This document shows positions 46,110-55,383 of a DNA stretch of 64,000 nucleotides, piece after piece (within the stretch, counting starts at the first letter, position 1; each line of letters begins with the position of its first letter). The notes below the pieces were generated by a model. That model was not told where the DNA came from, did no database searches, and saw only the letters and a program-made list of their open reading frames with translations. Origin of the DNA: QHXW01 sp963752965 (GTDB lineage Bacteria; Acidobacteriota; Terriglobia; Bryobacterales; Bryobacteraceae); assembly GCA_963752965.1 (NCBI GenBank), contig CAVWAJ010000011.1, positions 22,147-86,146 on the forward strand, read 5' to 3'. Both the position numbers and the translations under genes were made by a program.

Positions 46110-46130
46110 ACGCGAATGGACGCGAATAGA
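46101..46130 (+). repeat. three 10-base direct repeats
   Basis: CGCGAATAAA, CGCGAATGGA and CGCGAATAGA follow one another. The first contains the stop codon of the ABC ATPase gene, so its last two residues (R-E) are encoded by the repeat. Confidence 0.8.
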
Positions 46131-46141
46131 AAAGAGAAACA

Positions 46142-46405
46142 ATGGCGCGGATCACAGTGAAGGTGCAGCCGCGCGCGAAGGCGACGCGCGTGGTGGGGCA
46201 CATGGAGAATGCGTACAAGTTGCAACTTACGGCGCCACCGGTGGATGGGAAGGCGAACGAGGCGTGTATCGCGTTTCTGGCGGAAGTGGCGGGCGTGGCG
46301 AAGTCGAGGGTGCGAATTGTTATGGGCCTGACGAGCCGGATGAAGGTGGTGGAGATTGAGGGGATCGCGCAAGAGGAAATGGAGCGCAGGCTGGCAAAGG
46401 GGTAG
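46142..46405 (+). CDS. DUF167/YggU-family small protein
   Basis: The 87-residue protein has the whole short DUF167 fold: ITVKVQPRAKATRVVG at the start, the conserved APPVDGKANEACIAFLAE in the middle, and a strand-helix end. The family is widespread and structurally known, but its biochemical role is not established. It sits 32 bases after the ABC ATPase stop. Confidence 0.9.
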   Translation: MARITVKVQPRAKATRVVGHMENAYKLQLTAPPVDGKANEACIAFLAEVAGVAKSRVRIVMGLTSRMKVVEIEGIAQEEMERRLAKG

Positions 46406-46446
46406 CGCGGTGACATTGAGCTACACTGGCCGGTGCGGCTTCTTCT

Positions 46447-47955
46447 ATGGTGACAGGCAGGGACATCGAAAGTTCGTTAGAGGCGACGCGTGCGGACCGG
46501 AGCTTCTTCGGGCATCCGCGGGGGCTCGCAACGCTGTTCTTCACAGAGATGTGGGAGCGGTTCAGCTATTACGGGATGCGCGCGCTACTCATCCTATTTA
46601 TGACGGCGCCGGCGGCGGGCGGGGGGCTGGGATTCAGCGTGGCGAAAGCCGGGGCGATTTACGGGCTCTACACGGCAATGGTTTTTCTGCTGGCGCTTCC
46701 GGGCGGATGGCTGGCGGACCGGATCACGGGACAGAGGCGGGCGGTGCTGTACGGCGGAATTCTGATTACGGCCGGGGAGTTTTGTCTGGCGGCGCCGGGG
46801 CTAACGGCTTTCTACGCGGGCCTGGTGATGCTGATGTTCGGCACGGGACTGCTGAAGCCGAACGTGAGCACGATTGTGGGGCAGATCTACGCGACAGGTG
46901 ACCACCGGCGCGATGCCGGATTTTCGATTTTCTACATGGGGATCAATTTGGGCGCGCTGATCTCGCCCATTCTTTGCGGTTGGGTGGGGGAGCGAATCAG
47001 TTGGCGGCTGGGATTTGGGCTGGCGGGCATCGGGATGGCGGCAGGTCTTATTCAATATGTACTCGGCGGCAAGTATCTTGGATCGGCGGGACTGCACCCC
47101 GCACCGGCAGAGAACCCAAAAGCGGAGCGGCGGCAGAAGCGCAATGCGGTGCTCGGAGCGGCCGCCGGATTGATCGCGATTGCCGTTGTCGGGGCGCTGG
47201 CGACGGGCGGCGCGGTGGAGTTTACGCCGGAGATGATTTCCAATGCGCTGGGAGTGGTGCTGGTTGTCATTACTGTGGCGGTGTTCTCGTGGCTGATTAT
47301 CGGGCGCGGGTGGTCGGTGACGGAACGGAAACGGTCGGGGGCGATTTTGGTTTTGTACCTGGCATCGGCGGTGTTCTGGTCGATGTTCGAGCAGGCGGGA
47401 TCGTCGCTCAATCTATTCGCGGAGCGCAACACGAACAGAGTGATCGCGGGCTTCGAATATCCGGCGAGCTGGTTTCAGTTCGTGCAACCGGTGTTTGTAG
47501 TGGTGCTGGCGCCAGTATTCGCGTGGCTTTGGCTGAGGATGGGGCGGCGGGAGCCTTCGAGTCCAACGAAGTTTACGCTGGGGCTGCTGTTTGGAGGGCT
47601 GGGATTCGCGGTGATGGCGGCGGGAGCGGCGCGAGCCTCAGGAGGCGTGCTGGTTGGGATGTGGTGGCTGAACCTGACGTACCTGCTGCACACGATCGGC
47701 GAGCTGTGCTTGAGTCCTGTGGGATTGAGCGCGATGACGAAGCTTGCGCCGGCGCGCGTGGCCGGGCTGATGATGGGCGTCTGGTTTGTTTCGATCAGCA
47801 TTGGCGATTATCTGGCGGGGAAGGCGGCGTCGGTGTATGAATCGATGTCGCTGCCGAGTTTGTTCGGGACGGTGGCGGCGTTCGGCATTGGAGGAGCGGT
47901 GTTGTTGGTGGTGCTTATCAAGCCGACGGTGCGAATGATGTCGGGCGTGAAGTGA
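46447..47955 (+). CDS. POT/PTR-family proton-coupled oligopeptide transporter
   Basis: The 502-residue membrane protein has about 12-14 helices. It shows the family motif FTEMWERFSYYGMRALLILF (residues about 28-47; this ExxERFSYYG motif couples protons to peptide uptake) and the second signature FSIFYMGINLGALISPILCG near 160. It imports di- and tripeptides or related compounds. Its end overlaps the next gene by GTGA. Confidence 0.92.
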   Translation: MVTGRDIESSLEATRADRSFFGHPRGLATLFFTEMWERFSYYGMRALLILFMTAPAAGGGLGFSVAKAGAIYGLYTAMVFLLALPGGWLADRITGQRRAVLYGGILITAGEFCLAAPGLTAFYAGLVMLMFGTGLLKPNVSTIVGQIYATGDHRRDAGFSIFYMGINLGALISPILCGWVGERISWRLGFGLAGIGMAAGLIQYVLGGKYLGSAGLHPAPAENPKAERRQKRNAVLGAAAGLIAIAVVGALATGGAVEFTPEMISNALGVVLVVITVAVFSWLIIGRGWSVTERKRSGAILVLYLASAVFWSMFEQAGSSLNLFAERNTNRVIAGFEYPASWFQFVQPVFVVVLAPVFAWLWLRMGRREPSSPTKFTLGLLFGGLGFAVMAAGAARASGGVLVGMWWLNLTYLLHTIGELCLSPVGLSAMTKLAPARVAGLMMGVWFVSISIGDYLAGKAASVYESMSLPSLFGTVAAFGIGGAVLLVVLIKPTVRMMSGVK

Positions 47956-49448
47956 GGCCAGCCGGGTTTTGCATTTCTGCCGCCGGGCTTCTTCTCTGCG
48001 CACTGCTGGCTGCGCAAACGCCGCGAGCGAAGGTACTAGAGCAGCGGCGGAAGCAGTATCCGGACCTTTCCAGGCTCGTCGAACTGGTGCAGTCTGTCCC
48101 GCCGGAGTTTTCGGCTGACGTCCTGTTGCGAGTGGCCACGTGCGCGCGCCTTCACGACACCGTATGGAAGAGGGAGCTACTGGAACAGGTTTTCGAGAGC
48201 GCCCACCAGGTCCAGCAGCCTGTGCGGTTGAGAGTGATCAACCAAGGCATGATCGATTTCGCCCTGAGCCGCACAGATATGATGAGCTTGGGATTCGATC
48301 AACGGCTTGACCAGCTATCACTCGAAAGTGCGGCGGTGCAGGACATGTTGGAAGTGGACAAGAGGAAAGCGCTGGAGATGTTCCAGACGGTGATCCTTCC
48401 TGCGTGCGAGCCGCGCACTTGCAAGGACGCTCTGGTCTACGATGTCTCGGACTATTACAGTGCGCTCGCGCAAGTCGCGGATTCCTCATTCAGCCCGAAG
48501 GAACGTGGCCGCGGTTTGCATGTTGAACTTCTAAACTATGCGATCGGCGGCATGCGGGCCCAGGCAGAGGTGCCAGCTATGGCGAATGTGCTCTCTTCCG
48601 CGCGGCTCGCACCGGAAGAGCTACGGTTGTTAGCGGGCAGCTTCGCGGCTGCTTTGGATCGGATTCCACCAGATGACCGCTCGTTCTCATCCGCCGTGGA
48701 AGCGACAGATCGAGAGTTGAGAAAGCTCGTCGAGACACTCCGCGGTAATGGGATCTCCGCCGACGAACTGATCGCCGCTTACCGCCAGTACCTCGTCCGC
48801 AATTTTACTGGCAATCGGTGCGCACACAAATCGGAGAAAGACAGTGCGCTGCCGGTCATCGAATCTTTCAATAAGAACCTGGCTTCGGTGACGAATGCGA
48901 ATCTTGCGCCTCTCGCGGCGGACCAGATCAAACCTACCCGCGTAGAAGGAGAGGCCAAACTGGACCCATTCTTCGACGATGCCGAACTCGGGCGCGGCTG
49001 GGAGCAGTACCTGCACCTGGCTCTGGGCAAGGAGCAAGAGGACGTGTTCGCTGAGCCATTGTCTGACGAGCAGAAGGACACCGCGGAGTGGCGAACGCAG
49101 TTTGATGATTTCCTTCGTCAGGTGGATGAGCTCAAACCGGCGGCTGGAGAACCCGAGTACCGCTACTTCTACCGTAAAGCGACGGCATTGGAGGTGCTGC
49201 TTCGGACTGCGCCGCCTGGGACAGCGCGCGATAAGGTGGTCCAGCAATTCATAGCGTTCCTGGCAGGCGCGACTTTCCAGCAGGAAAGTCCTTTGGAGTG
49301 GTTCGCGCAGCTCTACAGGACCGCAAGTGCGGTAAAGGAATTGAGTGAGAGCGAGTACCAGAAGCTCTTGGCGGAAATGCAGCGGTCTGGGAACCCAGTG
49401 CTGGCTCTCTACGCAATCGCTGAGCGAACTGTGCCCAGAAATCAGTGA
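47952..49448 (+). CDS. exported protein of unknown function
   Basis: I do not recognise this 498-residue protein. A GTG start overlaps the transporter stop. A signal peptide (AAGLLLCALLAAQT) is followed by an almost wholly helical, acidic protein with no obvious repeats or catalytic motif. The helical character suggests a repeat scaffold or adaptor. Translational overlap suggests co-expression with the transporter. Confidence 0.6.
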   Translation: MRPAGFCISAAGLLLCALLAAQTPRAKVLEQRRKQYPDLSRLVELVQSVPPEFSADVLLRVATCARLHDTVWKRELLEQVFESAHQVQQPVRLRVINQGMIDFALSRTDMMSLGFDQRLDQLSLESAAVQDMLEVDKRKALEMFQTVILPACEPRTCKDALVYDVSDYYSALAQVADSSFSPKERGRGLHVELLNYAIGGMRAQAEVPAMANVLSSARLAPEELRLLAGSFAAALDRIPPDDRSFSSAVEATDRELRKLVETLRGNGISADELIAAYRQYLVRNFTGNRCAHKSEKDSALPVIESFNKNLASVTNANLAPLAADQIKPTRVEGEAKLDPFFDDAELGRGWEQYLHLALGKEQEDVFAEPLSDEQKDTAEWRTQFDDFLRQVDELKPAAGEPEYRYFYRKATALEVLLRTAPPGTARDKVVQQFIAFLAGATFQQESPLEWFAQLYRTASAVKELSESEYQKLLAEMQRSGNPVLALYAIAERTVPRNQ

Positions 49449-49496
49449 TTCGTGCGGGAAGACGGATAAGATAGGAGCGATGCAGGAGGCCGTGCG

Positions 49497-50666
49497 ATGA
49501 ATGTGGGGGAGATCCAAGCCGCGCTGCGGCGCGAGGGGGTGGGTGGGTGGCTGTTCTTCGATCATCACCGGCGCGATCCGCTGGCGTACAGGGTGCTGGG
49601 ATTCGAGCCGGCAGGGCACGTGACGCGGCGCTGGTATTACTTCATTCCGGCGGGTGGTGAGCCGATGGGATTGGTGCATCGTGTGGAAGCGGGCAGGCTC
49701 GATAAATTGCCGGGCGAGAAAGTGGCGTACTCGAGCTGGACCGAACAGGTGGAGGGGATCCGCCGCATCCTGGGCGGAGCGCGGCGGGTGGCGATGCAAT
49801 ATTCGCCTAACTGCGCGATTCCGTATGTATCGATGGTGGACGCGGGAACGGTGGAGTTGGTGCGCGGGCTGGGTGTGGAGGTAGTGAGTTCGGCCGAGCT
49901 GGTGCAGCATTTCGAGGCGCGGTGGACGGAGGCGGCGCTGGAGTCGCATTTGGAAGCAGGGCGGCGCGTGGATGAGGTGCGACGCCAGGCATTCGCGCTG
50001 ATTGGTGAGCGAACGCGGAGTGGCGGGAAGATCGAGGAACTCGAGGTGAAGCGCTTCGTTCTGGACGGGTTCGCGAAACACGGTCTGTTTTGCGAAGACG
50101 GGCCGATTGTGGGGGTAAATGCGAATGCCGCGAATCCGCATTACGAGCCGCAGGAAGGATTAACGCTACCGATTGCGCGCGGGGATTTTTTCCTGATGGA
50201 CATGTGGGCGAAGCTGGACGGGCCGGGGTCGGTTTACTACGACATTACGTGGACGGGATTTTGCGGCGCGGAGCCGCCGGAAGAGGTGCGGAAGGTTTTT
50301 GCGATTGTGCGGGAGGCGCGGGACCGGGCTATTGCGCGGGTCGAGAAAGCGGTGAGCGCGGGCGAGACGGTACGCGGGTTCGAGGTGGATGACGCGGCGC
50401 GGAGCTACATTGCAAGCCAGGGCTATGGGCAGGCCTTCACACATCGGACGGGGCACTCGATTGGGCTGGACGTGCACGGAAACGGCGCAAATATGGACAA
50501 CCTGGAGACGCACGACGAGCGGCGGATTGTGCCGTGGACGTGCTTTTCGATCGAGCCGGGAATTTACTTGCGAGACTTCGGCGTGCGGTCGGAAGTGAAT
50601 GTTTTCGTGGGTGAGCACGAAGCCGGGGTGACGGGAGAGAAGCAGACGGAGCTTGTGTTAGTTTAG
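49497..50666 (+). CDS. M24-family Xaa-Pro aminopeptidase
   Basis: The 389-residue protein has an N-terminal creatinase-like domain and a C-terminal pita-bread domain. Metal-binding residues are visible: D in FFLMDMWAKL, D in YYDITWTGF, H in THRTGHSIGLDVHG, E in FSIEPGIY and E near the C-terminus in VRSEVNVF. Family members remove an N-terminal residue before proline. The enzyme is probably cytoplasmic, since no signal peptide is seen. Confidence 0.88.
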   Translation: MNVGEIQAALRREGVGGWLFFDHHRRDPLAYRVLGFEPAGHVTRRWYYFIPAGGEPMGLVHRVEAGRLDKLPGEKVAYSSWTEQVEGIRRILGGARRVAMQYSPNCAIPYVSMVDAGTVELVRGLGVEVVSSAELVQHFEARWTEAALESHLEAGRRVDEVRRQAFALIGERTRSGGKIEELEVKRFVLDGFAKHGLFCEDGPIVGVNANAANPHYEPQEGLTLPIARGDFFLMDMWAKLDGPGSVYYDITWTGFCGAEPPEEVRKVFAIVREARDRAIARVEKAVSAGETVRGFEVDDAARSYIASQGYGQAFTHRTGHSIGLDVHGNGANMDNLETHDERRIVPWTCFSIEPGIYLRDFGVRSEVNVFVGEHEAGVTGEKQTELVLV

Positions 50667-50674
50667 TTGGACGC

Positions 50675-52219
50675 ATGAAACAAGTTAAATACGCGGGTGT
50701 TTTGCTTGTGGCGGGAGTGCTGGCGGCTCCGGCTTCGGACTGGCTGACGTTTGGTGGGGATGCGCAGCGGACGGGGTGGGCGAAAGACGAAAAGCTGCTC
50801 ACCAAGGACAGCCTCAAAAACTTCGGACTGCAATGGAAGCTTCATCTGGATAATGAGCCGAAGGAGCTGATCTCGCTTACGGCGCCGGTAGTGGTGGAGG
50901 ATGTGTTCACGTCGAAAGGCGTGAAGGACATCGTGGTGGTGGCGGGCAGCTCGGACAATTTGTACACGATCGACGCCGACACGGGAAAGCTTCTGTGGAA
51001 GAAGACATTCACGGTGGAGGCCACGCCCAAACAGAAGCCGCACTGGCTGTGTCCGAACGGGTTGAATGACACGCCGCTCTTGCAGAAGGAACACGGCGGC
51101 CTGGGCACGATGAACGTGTACGTCATCGCGAGCGATGGCAAGCTGCACGTGATGAACATCATCGACGGGGAAGACCGCTTTGCGCCCACGCAGTTTGTGC
51201 CGCCGTTCTCGAAGAACTGGAGCCTGAATTACAGGGATGGCGTGCTGTACACGGCGACGTCGCAAGGTTGCGGGGGCGCGAAATCGGGCGTGTGGGCGAT
51301 GGACTTGAAAGATCCGGCGCATCCGGTGACAATGTTTCCATCGAAGAACGGCGGGCTGTGGGGACGCGCGGGGGTGGCGATCGGCGCGGACGGCAACGTA
51401 TTCGCGGAGACGGGCGACGGCGACTACGATCCGGCGAAAGGAGAGTACTCGGACACGGTGATCGAGGTTTCGCCGCGCGATGTGAAGCTGGTGGATCACT
51501 ACACGCCGGCGAATTTCGCGTGGATCACGAAGAAAGATCTCGATATGGGGAACATGAGCCCGGTGGTATTTCCGTTCAAGCAGTGGGAACTGGTGGCGGC
51601 AGCGGGCAAGGAGGGCGTGATCTACCTGATGGACGCGAAATCGATGGGCGGCGCGGACCACCACACGCCGCTGTACAAGAGTCCGCTGCTGGCGAATGAG
51701 GATGTGAACCTGGCGGGGCGAGGATTTTGGGGATCGTTCGCGACATGGCAGGACCCGCAGGGAGTGCGGTGGCTGTACGCGCCAGTGTGGGGACCGCCGC
51801 ATTCGAGTGCGCCGGCGTTCGCGCAGACGAACGGGCCCGCGGAGCATGGCAGCATCATGGCCTTCCGCGTGGAGGAGAAGGACGGCAAACCGGTGCTGAC
51901 GCCGGCGTGGATTTCCTGCGACATGGATGTTTCGGAACCGCCGGTGGTAGTGAACGGCATGGTGTTCGCTTTATCGAATGGCGAGAACACGCAACAGCTC
52001 GACAGCTCGGGTCATATTCTCAACAGTCACGACAGGGCGTCGAAGCCTGCGGGCAATGCAGTGCTGTGCGCGCTTGATGCGGCTACGGGCAAGGAATTGT
52101 TCAACAGTGGGAAGACGATTCCGGAGTTCACGCACTTCAGCGGGTTGGCGGTATCGAACGGGAAGGTGTTTGTGAGCACGTTTGGGGCGAATGTTTATGC
52201 GTTTGGGGTTAAGCAGTAG
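50675..52219 (+). CDS. PQQ-like beta-propeller secreted protein
   Basis: The 514-residue protein has a signal peptide (VLLVAGVLAAPAS). Repeated propeller blades follow, such as DNLYTIDADTGKLLWKKTF and ALDAATGKELFNSG, the tryptophan-docking style of quinoprotein dehydrogenases and BamB-like proteins. Residues needed to bind PQQ cannot be confirmed by eye, so it may be an enzyme or a structural propeller. The start lies 8 bases after the peptidase stop. Confidence 0.78.
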   Translation: MKQVKYAGVLLVAGVLAAPASDWLTFGGDAQRTGWAKDEKLLTKDSLKNFGLQWKLHLDNEPKELISLTAPVVVEDVFTSKGVKDIVVVAGSSDNLYTIDADTGKLLWKKTFTVEATPKQKPHWLCPNGLNDTPLLQKEHGGLGTMNVYVIASDGKLHVMNIIDGEDRFAPTQFVPPFSKNWSLNYRDGVLYTATSQGCGGAKSGVWAMDLKDPAHPVTMFPSKNGGLWGRAGVAIGADGNVFAETGDGDYDPAKGEYSDTVIEVSPRDVKLVDHYTPANFAWITKKDLDMGNMSPVVFPFKQWELVAAAGKEGVIYLMDAKSMGGADHHTPLYKSPLLANEDVNLAGRGFWGSFATWQDPQGVRWLYAPVWGPPHSSAPAFAQTNGPAEHGSIMAFRVEEKDGKPVLTPAWISCDMDVSEPPVVVNGMVFALSNGENTQQLDSSGHILNSHDRASKPAGNAVLCALDAATGKELFNSGKTIPEFTHFSGLAVSNGKVFVSTFGANVYAFGVKQ

Positions 52220-52281
52220 GAGCAGGACCCCGAACACCCCGAACACTTCTTGACGCGCTGTGATCGAGCGCACTCTCACGA

Positions 52282-52650
52282 TCACTTCGGAGGATCGTTG
52301 TAGACATCTACGTTGTGGCAATCAGACGGACATCCGTAGTCGAATTGATTTAAGTGCCACATCCCGTCCCAATACCGAAAATCGGCGTTCGCCCTCATTG
52401 GAGGTGCATCGGCCGGAGAATTCTGGTACCGAAAAGTGAAGGTGCCATACGACACACACTCCATCGAACCCTTCGCATGGAAGATGTGCTCAACCTTGAC
52501 CAGTCGAGAATAAACGTTAAATTCCGGTGCTCGTGAGATGAGATCTGCGGCTTTCGAGGGTGGCAAATCCGGAACCTGGATAGCGCTATACCACGCGGGT
52601 ATTCCGAATAGCACGACAACCACAAACGCAGCGGATAACCAACGGCGCAT
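52282..52650 (-). CDS. small exported or membrane-anchored protein, unknown
   Basis: The 122-residue product has one N-terminal hydrophobic segment (AAFVVVVLFGIPAWY) and a short beta-rich domain. It contains paired cysteines (ECVSYG, YGCPSDCHN) that suggest disulfides outside the cytoplasm. No family is recognised. It is convergent with the propeller gene and stands alone. Confidence 0.55.
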   Translation of the reverse strand: MRRWLSAAFVVVVLFGIPAWYSAIQVPDLPPSKAADLISRAPEFNVYSRLVKVEHIFHAKGSMECVSYGTFTFRYQNSPADAPPMRANADFRYWDGMWHLNQFDYGCPSDCHNVDVYNDPPK

Positions 52651-52750
52651 GGCAGCTAACGTTTATCGTAACGCGGATCGAAAGCGACCGTCACAAAGAA
52701 GGGCTTTCAGGTCCGCGTCAACGATGCTGCGCGGACCTGCGCCTGCGTTT

Positions 52751-53554
52751 CTACTTGTTAGCGCCACGGCCGCCGGTGGTGACGGCGTAATCTGCGGGGA
52801 CTTGGAAAAGTGTGGCGGACGGTTCCGCGCGCTGGATGTTGGTGAGCTGATACGTCGTCTGGCCGAAGCGCGGGTCGGTGTGGACGCTCTTCACGACGAC
52901 TTGCAGATCCGGTGAATACCAGCGCTCGCTGACACTTTCGATGGGCTGGTCATTGCCGGCGGCGCCAGCCGGGATCGTCATGGTGTGACGCGTGCCCTCG
53001 ACCGTGAGGCCGTCGATCACCTGCGTGCCGAGCGATTCAGTTTTCACGTTACCGCGGAAACGCTGTGGGCGTCCAGCGCCGGGCGCCACGGATGCGGTGG
53101 CGTCACCTGCAGCGGATTGATGGCCGCCGGGGCCGTGTCCGGGATTGAACGCCATTTGGTGCGCGGTTTTATTCCGCGGATTCAACGCGTACGCGGTGGC
53201 GGCAACCGGATCGTGAATCAATACGACTTGCCGCGCGGCTCCGCCAGTGGACGCGAGCGGACCGGCGCCACCCACGGTTTCTTCGCGGCGGGTGCGGCCC
53301 TGACTATCGCGATACAGGGTTGCCGTCCGGTTGCGCGAGATGTGGGTGCCGCTGGACAGGGTCTGCGTGGTCTGTGTTACCGCCTGAGCCGTGAACGGCG
53401 CGCCAGTTACCACTTTAGAGCCCATCTCGCGGGCCATGAAGTCCATGTTGCCGCCGTGCCGGAACCTCCCCGCCGCGGCATTCTGCGCGGTTCCGTAACC
53501 AGCGCCAGCCAAAACCAAAACGCCTAGCATGCAGCTATTGAAAAATAACTTCAT
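52751..53554 (-). CDS. exported protein, probable target of adjacent sigma system
   Basis: From the ATG at 53554 the product is 267 residues with a signal peptide ending near YGTAQ. The mature part has a YRDSQGRTRREET segment near residue 95 and a C-terminal TTYQLTNIQRAEPSATLFQVP block, a layout common in acidobacterial secreted proteins beside ECF sigma genes. The biochemical role is unknown. It lies 29 bases downstream of the anti-sigma gene on the same strand. Confidence 0.65.
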   Translation of the reverse strand: MKLFFNSCMLGVLVLAGAGYGTAQNAAAGRFRHGGNMDFMAREMGSKVVTGAPFTAQAVTQTTQTLSSGTHISRNRTATLYRDSQGRTRREETVGGAGPLASTGGAARQVVLIHDPVAATAYALNPRNKTAHQMAFNPGHGPGGHQSAAGDATASVAPGAGRPQRFRGNVKTESLGTQVIDGLTVEGTRHTMTIPAGAAGNDQPIESVSERWYSPDLQVVVKSVHTDPRFGQTTYQLTNIQRAEPSATLFQVPADYAVTTGGRGANK

Positions 53555-53583
53555 CTCGCACTCCTTTGTCCTTGTTGTTGTAG

Positions 53584-54201
53584 TCACTCCACAAATCGAA
53601 CGGCCCGCATCAAACCATCGTCATCCACCAGAAGATCCGCCTGGACCAAATCTTCGTCGCGGTCTTCATTCACCGGAAGACCGAATGCACTGAGCGCGGC
53701 GCGCGGAAGCTCAACGCGAACCAAGCTGCCATGCCCGATGGGCGCCGGATCATAGACGAGGGGGATGAAATCGGTCATGACCTCGTCGCCGGTTTCCGCG
53801 ACGGGCCCATCGTCTGGCTCCACCAAAAGAGCCGCACCCATCCTCACTGCCCGTGTGTCCATGGTTTTGCGAAGCGCAACCACGGCGCCAAGCACCAACA
53901 TGGCCGCAACCGCTCCGGCCAGCACACGACGCCGCCAGGTGCGCCGCACGCGCTGAGCAGCAATACGCCTCTCACGAAACGCGCCATCGAGCATCTCGCC
54001 CGTTCGCGGCGGCGCTTCTCTCGCGGAATCCTCCGCCACGGCAGCGGCCATCACCTCACTCAGCGCCCTTTCACTCTCCAGCCGGTGAGCACAACGGACG
54101 CAAGCTTCCGTGTGTGCCAGACCCGACCGGAGTGCGGCAGCGTCCATCACTTCGTCGCGCGCGATGGCCACGACTACGCTTTCAAACTCGATGCAGTTCA
54201 T
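53584..54201 (-). CDS. membrane anti-sigma factor
   Basis: The 205-residue protein begins MNCIEFESVV and has a zinc-finger-like HTEACVRCAHRL (H-x3-C-x2-C, residues about 30-41), the ZAS pattern of anti-sigma factors. One membrane helix follows (VLAGAVAAMLVLGAVVAL, about 95-112), with an outer domain. It should hold the ECF sigma factor inactive until a signal arrives. Its start overlaps the sigma stop by ATGA, which couples their amounts. Confidence 0.82.
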   Translation of the reverse strand: MNCIEFESVVVAIARDEVMDAAALRSGLAHTEACVRCAHRLESERALSEVMAAAVAEDSAREAPPRTGEMLDGAFRERRIAAQRVRRTWRRRVLAGAVAAMLVLGAVVALRKTMDTRAVRMGAALLVEPDDGPVAETGDEVMTDFIPLVYDPAPIGHGSLVRVELPRAALSAFGLPVNEDRDEDLVQADLLVDDDGLMRAVRFVE

Positions 54202-54794
54202 GCCAGACACCTGCTTGCACTGGACGTTTTCGCCGCCAGCCGTTCCGCCAACAGCGCACGAGCTCTGTGCAGGCGCGAGCGCACAGTGCCAACGGCGCAA
54301 CCCAAGACTTGCGCCGCGTCGGCATAACTCAGCTCATGCAAGTCGCACAACACCACGGCCTCGCGATAGCCCGCCGGAAGCGCGAGAATCGCCCTTCGCA
54401 GCGAGCGCACGGCTTCATCGCGCGCCAGGTCGCGTTCCACTTGTGGCAACGCGACCAGTTGCTCCGGCGTGCGGCCATCTTCACCTTCCACGACGGCGAG
54501 CGGAAAGTGAGACCTGCTCTGCGCCATGCGGCGCCACACCAGGCGGCGCGCGACCCCGTATAAATAGGATGCGAGGGTACCACGGCTCGCCTCGTATGAA
54601 CTGCTGTTGCTCAGCAGCATCAAGAAAATCTCCTGCGTCACTTCCTCGGCGATGTAGGAACTCCCGCTCATCTGGAGCGCAAACCGGTACACCGCCCCCT
54701 GGCGACGCTGATACAGCACACTGAACGCGTCTTCCGCGCCCGATGCGGCGAGCCGCAACAGTTCGTCATCAGCGAGATTCGTCAACGCCATCAT
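54198..54794 (-). CDS. ECF-type RNA polymerase sigma factor
   Basis: The 198-residue protein has region 2 (residues about 20-90, with YIAEEVTQEIFLMLL) and region 4 (about 135-185, with LPAGYREAVVLCDLHELSYADAAQVL and GTVRSRLHRAR). Region 3 is absent, as in group 4 sigma factors. It is encoded with its anti-sigma factor and probably transcribes its own operon, including the secreted protein downstream. Confidence 0.92.
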   Translation of the reverse strand: MMALTNLADDELLRLAASGAEDAFSVLYQRRQGAVYRFALQMSGSSYIAEEVTQEIFLMLLSNSSSYEASRGTLASYLYGVARRLVWRRMAQSRSHFPLAVVEGEDGRTPEQLVALPQVERDLARDEAVRSLRRAILALPAGYREAVVLCDLHELSYADAAQVLGCAVGTVRSRLHRARALLAERLAAKTSSASRCLA

Positions 54795-54870
54795 CCGGAC
54801 TCAGTTGCGACGAACAATAACCGGCTCTATCAGGAATTGCATCGGAGACCGGGGAAAGTTCCAAGATAAA

Positions 54871-55383
54871 TTAGAGCTTGGCGAGCAGCCCAACGATGGC
54901 CGAACCGAGAATGACCCACACGGTGTCCTGTCGAGTTCCCACTAGAAACAGGAAGCTCGCTACCGCGATGGCGACGGCCAGGGGCCCGGTGAGCGCATCC
55001 CTGGCTAGTGGCACGGTGGCCGAAATCACGAGGCCCGCAGCCGCCAGCATGACGCATTGGATGGCGCTCTTGATTGCCGGACGATTGGCGCGCGCTCCGA
55101 GATAACGCAACAGCGGAATGATGAGAAACGCCGGCGTCATGATGGCCAAAGCGCCCATGATTGCACCCGGCAATCCAGCCACGAAATAGCCTACGCTCAC
55201 GATATACAAGCCGTTTGCGCCCGGTGCTGTGCGGCCAGCGACGACCGCGGCATTCAATTGGCGGTCGGTGAGGACGTGGTGTGTTTCGACAAAATCGTGG
55301 CGTACAACAGGCAAAGACGTCAGGCCACTGAAGGAAGTTACCGTCGCCTTGAGAAGCAGCAAGTAAAGAAGGATGAGGTTCAT
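54871..55383 (-). CDS. chromate transporter family, second half
   Basis: The 170-residue membrane protein has about five helices and the CHR-domain start FSGLTSLPVVRHDFV. It is the second of two short CHR proteins encoded side by side, which together match one long ChrA. In this family the pair exports chromate, or in some bacteria another oxyanion. Its start overlaps the upstream stop by ATGA. Confidence 0.8.
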   Translation of the reverse strand: MNLILLYLLLLKATVTSFSGLTSLPVVRHDFVETHHVLTDRQLNAAVVAGRTAPGANGLYIVSVGYFVAGLPGAIMGALAIMTPAFLIIPLLRYLGARANRPAIKSAIQCVMLAAAGLVISATVPLARDALTGPLAVAIAVASFLFLVGTRQDTVWVILGSAIVGLLAKL

